A stretch of DNA of 64,000 nucleotides from Streptomyces sp. NBC_01298 (GTDB lineage: Bacteria; Actinomycetota; Actinomycetes; Streptomycetales; Streptomycetaceae), in the NCBI RefSeq assembly GCF_035978755.1, contig NZ_CP108414.1, positions 6,014,001-6,078,000 of the forward strand. Direction: 5' to 3'. The notes under the pieces are model-generated. The model did no database searches. It saw nothing but the letters and a program-made list of their open reading frames with translations, and had not been told where the DNA came from. A program made the position numbers and the translations under genes. Positions 27,148 to 34,145 of the stretch are shown here, in pieces (position 1 is the stretch's first letter; every line of letters starts with the position of its first letter).

Positions 27148-30100
27148 TTACGGGAGGACCTTCTCGATCTGCACGCTGCCGGTGCCGGCGGCGGTGCCGC
27201 GGGCGTTGAGCAGCTTGACCTCGCCGAAGAACTGGCGGCCTTCCGGAGCGGCGCTGTTGACCAGCACGTTCGCGGAGACGGTGGCCGAAGCGCCGTTGGC
27301 GAGGTTGACCGCGGCGGCCTCGTCGACCTGGACGGTGCCCAGGGCGGCCGAGTAGTAGACGTCGCGGTAGTCGTACGTGGTGGAGCCGGACGGGATCGCG
27401 TAGCCGAACACCTCGATGGTGTAGGTGCCCGCGGCCGGGTTGAGGAGGCTCACGGCCTCCTCGGAGTCGCCGTCGGCGGAGGTGCCGACCTTGACGCCGT
27501 CCTTGTACACGTCCAGGTCGAGGTCGGCGGCGGCGTCGGAGACGTTGCCGATCGCGATGTCGAGGCGGGAGACGCCCTCGCCGATCGTGACCTCGCTGGT
27601 GTGGGTCTCACCGGCGGCGATGGTCGGCTTGGCGACCTTCGCGGAGCCGAGCGCGCCACCCTGGAGCTTGCCGCCGGTGATGGCGGCCCCGTCGTTCTTG
27701 ACGGTCCACTGGACCGGCGCCGGGGTGCCCTGCTTGACCTCGGGCAGGACCTGGACCGCGGGGTCGAAGGCCGCGCCGAGCACGGAGACGTCCAGCTTGA
27801 ACGGGTTGTCGAGCAGCGGCGACGTGCGGCGCGACTCGACCTCGATCTCCCAGACGCCCGGCTGCGGGTTCGGGTACGAACGCAGGTCGGGGCGGCACAG
27901 GTTGGCCGGGTTGTCGTAGTTCGGGTAGCACTGGGTCGTCGCGCTGTCCTCGACGCCCACGCCGTACGGGTGGATCGAGATGAAGCGCGTCTGGCTGTTC
28001 GCCGCGAGTCCGCCGAGGGCGACCTCGAGGGTCTTCGCGCCCGCCGGGACGGTCACGAAGTACGACTTGTGGCTGTTGCGCTGCACGGACGAGGTGTTCG
28101 AGTAGCTGTAAGCGGGCTTCGCCAGCGGGGTCGAGACGACGACCGTGGAGAGGATCTGCTTGTCGACGCCCTCGGTGAAGGGGTCGTCGAGCTGCAGGAT
28201 GCCGCTGTGGACGCCGGCCGTGGTGGCCTTGGCCTCGACCTTGATGGTGACGGGCTTGTTCAGCGGCAGCGTGACGTAGTCGTAGCCGCCGATGACCTTG
28301 AAGGTCCCGTCGTTGTTGCGCCAGCTGAGCTGGTGCGGGGTGCCGTACTTGACGCCCGTGGTGCGGGTGACGACGACGTCGTAGACCTTCTTCTGGCCGA
28401 CCTTCAGGCCGCCCTCGCGGTCATAGACGCCGGTGCCGAAGCCCGGGGTCTTCAGGAACTGGTCGATCGCGGTGTCGACCGGAGCCTTGACGGTGAACTC
28501 GTTGGCCTTCGCGCCGCGCTGGATGGACTCCCACGCGCCGGGGATGTTGATCAGGCCCGCGCCCTGGGCGTGCGCCGGAACGTCATCGATCTTCTTCGCG
28601 CTGCTGGTGAGCGCGATGCGCAGGGCCGCCGGAGTGAGGGCGATCTTCTGCTGCTTGGCGGCCGAGATCAGCAGGGCGCTGGCGCCCGCCGCCTGCGGCG
28701 AGGACATCGAGGTGCCCTGGAGCATGCCGTAACCGGCCGGCAGGTTGTAGCCGGCCTCCTTCACCGGTGCACCGGGCAGCCAGGTCTGGATGGTGTTGAT
28801 CGACGCGCCGGGGGCGGTGATCGTCGGCGTGAAGCCGCCGTCCTCACGCGGACCGCGGGAGGAGAAGGGGAACATGTTGTACTTCTTGGTCACGCCGGAG
28901 CCGTAGTTGGCCGCCCAGGTCTCCTTGGAGACCGCCGCACCCACGGAGATGACCTTGTCCGCGAGACCGGGGTCGCCGATGGTGTTGATGCCGGGGCCCT
29001 CGTTGCCCGCCGAGATGACGAGCTGGACACCGTAGGTGTCGATGAGGTTCTTGTAGAGCTCGGAGCGCGCGTTGTTGCCGTCGTTCAGGGCCGGCAGGCC
29101 ACCGATCGACATGTTGACGATGTCCACGCCACGGTTGACGACGAGGTCGATCATGCCCTCGGTCAGCGCGATGTTGGTGCAGCCGCCGGACCAGGAGCAG
29201 GCGCGCGAGGAGACGACCTTGGCGCCGGGCGCCTCGCCGTTCATCGCGCCGCCGAACAGGCCGTTGGCGGCGGTGATGCCCGCGACGTGCGTACCGTGCT
29301 CGGACTCGATGATGCCGACGTTGACGAAGTCGGCCTTCTTGCCGACCCAGTCGCCGCCCAGCGGGTCCATGGGGACGTCCTTGCGGATCTCGATCACGAA
29401 CGGGATGCGCTCGGCGACCTCGGTCGCCGGGTTGTCCGTGCCGAAGTAGCCGATCTGGTAGCCGTCCTTGTACGGCTTCATCGGCTCGTTGTTCGTGAAG
29501 TCGTTGTCCTGGTCGGTGTCGACGCGGACGGTCCCGGCGACCGGGTCGTAGAGCAGGCCGAACCGGTCGGTGGTGTCCCCGTCCCGGTTGACGTCGCCCT
29601 TCATGTCACCGGTGGCGGTGATCGACTCGGTGAAGCGGCTCCACTGGAACGAGCCCTCCGGAGCCTTCCAGCTCCCGCCGCCCGCGGTGAAGGTGCCACC
29701 GGCGACGGGGGTGATCTGCGCGCGCCAGGTGGCGTCGCCGTCGGCGAGCGGGTCGGTCGCGGTGACCCAGTCGACGATCTTGCGCTCGCCGGTGGTGGTC
29801 TTCTGGAGCGCGGGGTGACCGAGGTCGACACCCGAGTCCAGAACACCGATGGTCACGCCGCGGCCGTCGGCCTTGGGGTTCTTCTTGAGGAAGTCCAGCG
29901 CACCCGTCTCGAAGGACGGGTTGTACGGGTTCTTCGCCGGGGTGTTCTTGTCCGGGCCGGGGTAGGTCTCGGCGGCGGTCCGCTTCACCGTCCCCGTCTC
30001 GCGGTCCGCGTCCGGACGGGGGTCCGGCAGCTGGATCTCGTGCCGCAGGTCGATGCCGTGCACGGTGGACAGCTTGGCGGCCGCCTTCAGCGCGGCCTCC

Positions 30101-30480
30101 GCCTTGTCGGTCGGCAGGGTGGCCCGCACGTAGCCGAGCTTGTCGTACGTCTGGCCCACGGAGGCGCCCTGGACGTCGTCGAGCTGCTTGGCCACCTGCT
30201 GGGTCTCGCCGGGGGCCGTCGCGACCATGACCGTGACGGTCTTCTCGCCCTTGGTCTTGGCTTCCTGAAGCAGTTCGGCGTCGGCCGATCCGAGCTTCTC
30301 GTCGGCCGACTTCACCGCGGGGTTGGGCGCGGGGGTATTCGTGCCGGTCGCCGCGAAGACGGGCATGGCACCGGTGGCCGCGAGAGCGGCGACCAGGCCG
30401 GCCGCGGCCGCGACGCGCGCGGCGCGTCGGGCCCCGGGTATGGCGCCGTCTTTGGAACGAGCGGGGGAGTCGAGGGTCAT
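27148..30480 (-). CDS. Large secreted subtilisin-like serine protease (S8)
   Basis: 1110 residues from the ATG at 30480 (AGGG 6 nt before it; an ATG two codons earlier overlaps that site). Signal peptide to about residue 44 (VFA); an I9-like pro-domain at about 75-150; catalytic D215 (VLDSGVD), H395 (EHGTHVAG) and S591 (GTSMSSPQ). The 180 residues between D and H are about 150 more than in subtilisin; the insert contains DVNRDGDTTDRF and DTDQDNDF, which look like calcium-binding loops. The C-terminal 450 residues are beta-sandwich repeats, including a pre-peptidase-like domain near 970-1060. It is extracellular and probably degrades protein in the medium. An operator-like dyad lies upstream at 30550. 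Confidence 0.9.
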   Translation of the reverse strand: MTLDSPARSKDGAIPGARRAARVAAAAGLVAALAATGAMPVFAATGTNTPAPNPAVKSADEKLGSADAELLQEAKTKGEKTVTVMVATAPGETQQVAKQLDDVQGASVGQTYDKLGYVRATLPTDKAEAALKAAAKLSTVHGIDLRHEIQLPDPRPDADRETGTVKRTAAETYPGPDKNTPAKNPYNPSFETGALDFLKKNPKADGRGVTIGVLDSGVDLGHPALQKTTTGERKIVDWVTATDPLADGDATWRAQITPVAGGTFTAGGGSWKAPEGSFQWSRFTESITATGDMKGDVNRDGDTTDRFGLLYDPVAGTVRVDTDQDNDFTNNEPMKPYKDGYQIGYFGTDNPATEVAERIPFVIEIRKDVPMDPLGGDWVGKKADFVNVGIIESEHGTHVAGITAANGLFGGAMNGEAPGAKVVSSRACSWSGGCTNIALTEGMIDLVVNRGVDIVNMSIGGLPALNDGNNARSELYKNLIDTYGVQLVISAGNEGPGINTIGDPGLADKVISVGAAVSKETWAANYGSGVTKKYNMFPFSSRGPREDGGFTPTITAPGASINTIQTWLPGAPVKEAGYNLPAGYGMLQGTSMSSPQAAGASALLISAAKQQKIALTPAALRIALTSSAKKIDDVPAHAQGAGLINIPGAWESIQRGAKANEFTVKAPVDTAIDQFLKTPGFGTGVYDREGGLKVGQKKVYDVVVTRTTGVKYGTPHQLSWRNNDGTFKVIGGYDYVTLPLNKPVTIKVEAKATTAGVHSGILQLDDPFTEGVDKQILSTVVVSTPLAKPAYSYSNTSSVQRNSHKSYFVTVPAGAKTLEVALGGLAANSQTRFISIHPYGVGVEDSATTQCYPNYDNPANLCRPDLRSYPNPQPGVWEIEVESRRTSPLLDNPFKLDVSVLGAAFDPAVQVLPEVKQGTPAPVQWTVKNDGAAITGGKLQGGALGSAKVAKPTIAAGETHTSEVTIGEGVSRLDIAIGNVSDAAADLDLDVYKDGVKVGTSADGDSEEAVSLLNPAAGTYTIEVFGYAIPSGSTTYDYRDVYYSAALGTVQVDEAAAVNLANGASATVSANVLVNSAAPEGRQFFGEVKLLNARGTAAGTGSVQIEKVLP

Positions 30481-30814
30481 CAGCATCCCTGGCTAAGTGA
30501 AAGGTACGGTCCGGATTTCGGTGCCGGATGACCGGTCAGCCTCGCGTAAGTGACAGCTCTTTGGGGAGAGTTGTCACGGACCGATACCTGCCATGGCGGA
30601 CTCCCGCCAGCTCGGGGCATACGCCAGTGGGCCCGTACCGGGGTGAACGGGTACGAACCTTCGGGCGCGGAGATGGATTTGTAGACTTCCCGACCGTGCG
30701 CCAGGGGTGCGACGTGTCTCCGTCTCGGATCGGGTGTGACAACTTCTGGCTCTCCGACGCACGCGCACGTGCGCGAGGCGTCAGGGAGCTGTCCGGCGCG
30801 ACGGCGCCGGACGG
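30481..30814. promoter_or_regulatory. Upstream region of the S8 protease, with a dyad
   Basis: 334 bp without a supported gene. At 30550-30577 GTGACAGCTCT and AGAGTTGTCAC form an 11-bp inverted repeat with one mismatch around TTGGGG, 70 nt from the protease start. This is a fair candidate for an operator controlling the protease. The rest shows nothing I can name. Confidence 0.5.
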
Positions 30815-31375
30815 TCAGCGCTCGCGCGTGCGGGCGTAGTGGCGGGAGGCCTTCGCCCGGTTTCCGCAGGCCGACATCGAGCACCAGCGCCGGGTGCCGT
30901 TGCGCGAGGTGTCGTGGAAGCGCAGTACGCAGGTCTCGGAGGCGCACTTGCGGATCCGGGCGGGGTCGGAGCCCAGCAGTTCCAGGTAGTCGCGGGCGGC
31001 CGTCCAGGCCGGACCCCAGGTCGGGTCGTCGAACTCGGTCCGCTCACCGGGTCCTTCGGCGGTCAGGGTCGCCCGGATCCGGCCGTGCTCCAGGACGGCG
31101 TCGACCAGGGCGCGGGCGCTCTCGTCGGCCGGGTCCGCGACCGCGCGGGCCAGTGCCTCGCGGGCGGTGAGCAGGTGGACCAGGGTCGAGGCGTCGGCGC
31201 GGAAACGGCCGGCCAGCCCGGCGCTCTCCAGCCAGAGCGCGAGCCCTTCGACGCGGCTGAGCCCGAAGGCTCCGGCGAAGAGGTCGAGCGGTTCGCCCTC
31301 CTGGACCCACCGGGTGTTGATCAGGTCCAGGGAGACCGGTTCCCCGGTCAGGGGTCGTGGGTCCGCCGTCGTCAT
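30815..31375 (-). CDS. CGNR zinc-finger protein, likely regulator
   Basis: A 186-residue protein of the ABATE/CGNR family. The N-terminal helical domain (about 10-135, opening SLDLINTRW) resembles the stress-linked ABATE ligand-binding domain. The C-terminal zinc finger at about 142-182 has CASETC and CSMSACGNRAK, and is thought to bind DNA. It is divergent from a VOC/PNPOx gene pair over a 119-bp region with three TCTAACC-type sites. The sequence supports the domain call; its role as regulator of that pair is inferred. Confidence 0.82.
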   Translation of the reverse strand: MTTADPRPLTGEPVSLDLINTRWVQEGEPLDLFAGAFGLSRVEGLALWLESAGLAGRFRADASTLVHLLTAREALARAVADPADESARALVDAVLEHGRIRATLTAEGPGERTEFDDPTWGPAWTAARDYLELLGSDPARIRKCASETCVLRFHDTSRNGTRRWCSMSACGNRAKASRHYARTRER

Positions 31376-31392
31376 GTCCGCCTCCTCATGGC

Positions 31393-31466
31393 TCTAACCC
31401 CTCAAGGGTACGTGAGCGGTTGACTCCCCGGCTTCTAACCCTTAATCTCGATTTAGAAGGTTAGAA
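31393..31466. promoter_or_regulatory. Three TCTAACC sites in a divergent promoter
   Basis: TCTAACCC at 31393-31400, TTCTAACC at 31433-31440 and its complement GGTTAGAA at 31459-31466. The last two form an 8-bp inverted repeat 18 nt apart. The whole stretch is AT-rich for this genome. This is the likely operator set for the CGNR regulator and the VOC/PNPOx genes. Confidence 0.55.
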
Positions 31467-31494
31467 ATTAGGTAGTTCTGGGGAAGGAACCGTT

Positions 31495-31953
31495 GTGACG
31501 ACCGTCATCAGCAAGCTGCGCACCGGCCACGTGGGCCTGAACGTCACGGACCTCGCCCGGTCGCTCGTCTTCTACCGGGACGGCCTCGGCTTCGAGCTGC
31601 TCGGCGAGGGCGAGGAGGAGGACCGGCGATTCGCCTTCCTCGGCCAGGACGGCGAGCTCGTGCTGACGCTGTGGCAGCAGGCCGAGGGGGCCTACGCACC
31701 CGGCGCGGCCGGACTGCACCACCTCGCGCTCTCCGCGGACGCCATCGAGGAGGTCAGGGCGTACGAGGAGCGGCTGCGCGGCCTGGGCGTCGACTTCGCC
31801 TACGAAGGGGTCGTCCCCCACGGCGAAGGCGCGTCCTCGGGCGGGATCTTCTTCCACGACCCCGACGGAACCCGTCTGGAGATCTCCGTGCCGAGCGGCG
31901 CCGAAGGCGCCGAGGCTCCCACCACAGGGGCCCCGACCTGCGGGTTCTTCTAA
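31495..31953 (+). CDS. VOC (glyoxalase/bleomycin-resistance fold) protein
   Basis: A 152-residue single VOC domain; GTG start behind GGGAAGGAAC. Metal ligands typical of the fold are present: His in TGHVGLN (about residue 12), His in GLHHLALS, Glu in RLEIS. Members are metal-dependent lyases, dioxygenases or resistance proteins; the substrate is not evident. Its TAA stop overlaps the next ATG by one base, so it is translationally coupled to a PNPOx-family flavoprotein. Confidence 0.87.
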   Translation: MTTVISKLRTGHVGLNVTDLARSLVFYRDGLGFELLGEGEEEDRRFAFLGQDGELVLTLWQQAEGAYAPGAAGLHHLALSADAIEEVRAYEERLRGLGVDFAYEGVVPHGEGASSGGIFFHDPDGTRLEISVPSGAEGAEAPTTGAPTCGFF

Positions 31954-32858
31954 TGTCCGGGTATCACTGGGGCTCGCTGGCCATCCAGGAGCGGGTCGGT
32001 GTCCGGGAGCACGCCGTGCACGTCGGGCAGTCCGTCACCCCGCACATCAAGGACGTGGCCGCGGCCTTCCTGGCGCAGCAGCCGCACCTGGTCGTCGGCG
32101 CGGCCGATGCCGGAGGGCTGGTCTGGGCCTCACTGCTGACCGGCGCCCCCGGCTTCGTACGGGCCACCGGGCCGGACCGGATCGCGGTCACCGGCGGGGT
32201 CCCCGGGGGCGATCCGCTCGCGGAGGCGCTGGCCACCGCCGGCACCCGGGTCGGAACCATCTCCCTCGACCCGCGCACCCGGCGCCGGATGCGGCTGGGC
32301 GGAACCCTGGAGGTGACCCCCGGCGGATTCGCGCTGGCGGCCGAACGGGTCTTCGCCAACTGCCCCAAGTACCTCCAGAAGCGGCAGCCTGTCCAGCTCG
32401 CCGCCGAAGGAGCCGGTGTCGTGCGGCGCGGGGACGCGCTCACCCCCGACCAGGAACGGGCCGTCCGCGCCGCCGACACCTTCTTCGTCGCCACCTCCGC
32501 GGGGGCGGACGGGGCCGACGCGAGCCACCGGGGCGGGATGCCGGGCTTCGTCGAGGTGCTGTCCCCGACCGAACTGGCCTGGCCGGACTACGCCGGCAAC
32601 GCGATGTTCCTGACCCTGGGGAACCTGCTGGCCGACCCGCGGGCCGGACTGCTGTTCCCCGACTGGGAGAGCGGGGCGCTGCTCCAGCTCAGCGGGCGGG
32701 CGGAGCCCGAGTTCGGGGCGGGCGGGGAGCGGCGGGTCCGCTTCCGGATCGAGTCGGTGGTGGAGAGCGTGCACCCGGGACGGCTGCTGTGGAGCGCCCC
32801 GGAGTACTCGCCGGCCAATCCGGCGCTGCCCGCGCCGCCTTGGCAGCCTGCGCGGTAG
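31953..32858 (+). CDS. Pyridoxamine 5'-phosphate oxidase-family flavoprotein
   Basis: A 301-residue protein whose ATG overlaps the VOC stop (TAATG). The PNPOx-like split barrel is visible as FFVATS (about 178), then a glycine-rich turn, GFVEVLSP, the NAMFLTLGNLL helix and the GLLFPDWESG strand. An N-terminal extension of about 150 residues holds a second, weaker split-barrel-like half. Such proteins bind FMN or F420 and reduce or protect small molecules. With the VOC partner it could act in one detoxification step; this is inference from coupling. Confidence 0.82.
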   Translation: MSGYHWGSLAIQERVGVREHAVHVGQSVTPHIKDVAAAFLAQQPHLVVGAADAGGLVWASLLTGAPGFVRATGPDRIAVTGGVPGGDPLAEALATAGTRVGTISLDPRTRRRMRLGGTLEVTPGGFALAAERVFANCPKYLQKRQPVQLAAEGAGVVRRGDALTPDQERAVRAADTFFVATSAGADGADASHRGGMPGFVEVLSPTELAWPDYAGNAMFLTLGNLLADPRAGLLFPDWESGALLQLSGRAEPEFGAGGERRVRFRIESVVESVHPGRLLWSAPEYSPANPALPAPPWQPAR

Positions 32859-32914
32859 CGGCAGGGCCCGCAGGGCCCGCACCTGGACCCTCGTCCGGGC
32901 CTTGACCGGGGCCT

Positions 32915-33874
32915 TCACCGGGGCAGGACGACGAGGTAGGCGGCGGGCTCGCGGTCGGCGGACGCCGTCAGGGCGGCCCGTACGACCGCCGCCTGCTGCT
33001 CGGGCCAGTCGCGGAGCTTGCGCGGGGTGATGTGCAGGACGGTCACCCCGCACCGCTCCAGGGTCTCCCGCTTGCGGACGGACTCCTCCCACGCCTCGTC
33101 CTCGCCCTGGCGCGGGGCCCGGGTGTCGATCTCCAGGGCCACCGCCTGCTCCGGCCAGTACGCGTCGACCCCGCCCAGGTGCGGGCCGCCGGGCAGCCGC
33201 AGGTCCACGTTCCAGACGGGCTCGGGGAGCTCGTAGCCCCGTACGAGCTGGTACAGCCGGTCCTCGGCGATGGCCCGGCCCTCGGCGAGCAGCGATTCGA
33301 CGGCGTCCACCACGTGCGGGCGGTTCAGCAGCCGGGCCACTGTCAGCTCCCGCACCACGGCGGCCGGTTCGCAGTGCCCGCCGCGGACGGCTTCGCTGAG
33401 CAGGCGGCGGACCGTACCGGCGTCGGAGAGGTGGGCGACGGCGTCGGCGACGGCGCGGGCCACGGGGGCGACGGGCAGTCCGGTGATCTCCACCGGCCGG
33501 GGCGGGGTGTGCGCCCGCACGATGCGGACCTGTCCGGCGGAACGCAGCCGGCGGGTGTTCGGGACGAGCACGTCGATCTGCGGGAGGCCGAGCAGGGCGG
33601 GGGCGGAGGAGAACCGGTACAGGGCGAGGGCGGCCAGCCCCGTGATCATGACCTCGTCCCCGCGGCGTCCCGCGTACAGGAGCGCCGCGTGCAGCCGCTC
33701 CTCGCTCGTCGCGGGCCCGGAATGGAGCAGGAACACCCCCGGCAGGATCTGCTGCCAGGACCGCTCGGCGGCGTCGGAGGCGGAGACCCCGTGCTCACGG
33801 AGCTGGGTCAGCGACAGCACGCGGGGGCGGTTGTCGGTGAGGTGGGCGAGGGGGAGGGGTGCGTTGTGGTTCAT
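32915..33874 (-). CDS. AbiEi-like / DUF559-type protein
   Basis: A 319-residue cytoplasmic protein. The N-terminus (residues 20-55, LTQLREHGVSASDA) resembles the winged-helix domain annotated in AbiEi-like antitoxins. The C-terminal 110 residues have the DUF559/PD-(D/E)XK layout: an acidic VALEIDTR strand, a basic helix ESVRKRETLERCGVTVLHI, and a closing strand. No toxin gene flanks it, so it is not evidence of a toxin-antitoxin pair. It is common as a stand-alone gene in actinobacteria; function unknown. ATG start, no strong ribosome site seen. Confidence 0.7.
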   Translation of the reverse strand: MNHNAPLPLAHLTDNRPRVLSLTQLREHGVSASDAAERSWQQILPGVFLLHSGPATSEERLHAALLYAGRRGDEVMITGLAALALYRFSSAPALLGLPQIDVLVPNTRRLRSAGQVRIVRAHTPPRPVEITGLPVAPVARAVADAVAHLSDAGTVRRLLSEAVRGGHCEPAAVVRELTVARLLNRPHVVDAVESLLAEGRAIAEDRLYQLVRGYELPEPVWNVDLRLPGGPHLGGVDAYWPEQAVALEIDTRAPRQGEDEAWEESVRKRETLERCGVTVLHITPRKLRDWPEQQAAVVRAALTASADREPAAYLVVLPR

Positions 33875-34014
33875 GACGCTGAGATTCCCTCAGGCCATGG
33901 CCTCGCTAACCCCTGTTACACATCCGTCGGCAAATCGGGACAAGCTGGGGCTAAAGTACGGACGTTCGACTGCCGATGGCATAGGCCGCTGACCAGCCCG
34001 GGCACCGGTCTTCG

Positions 34015-34130
34015 GGGCCCAAACGACGGCGAGGCCGGAAAATCCAGCCCCGCCGGCGTTTGAGCCGCGGGGTCTGGGGGCGGAGCCCCAGGGAACGGTG
34101 GAAGGGCGGGTAGGGGACAGCCCCGCGGGG
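34015..34130. repeat. Dispersed palindromic repeat, copy C (left part degenerate)
   Basis: The right inner arm CCGGCGTTTGAG is at about 34054 and the right outer arm is at 34091-34118 (GGGAACGGTGGAAGGGCGGG and onward). The left inner arm is decayed to CCAAACGACGGCGAGGC and the left outer arm is absent. It lies at the 3' end of the second pepN gene. Confidence 0.75.
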
Positions 34131-34145
34131 TCAGCCCCGGTAGTG

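Noticed and set aside
27601..30531. Open frame of 976 codons antisense to the subtilase
   Set aside because: The sense strand encodes a complete S8 protease with all catalytic motifs. The antisense frame has no domain or ribosome site.
32915..33874. Toxin-antitoxin module around the AbiEi-like protein
   Set aside because: No nucleotidyltransferase-type AbiEii toxin gene is adjacent; the flanks are a PNPOx gene and pepN.
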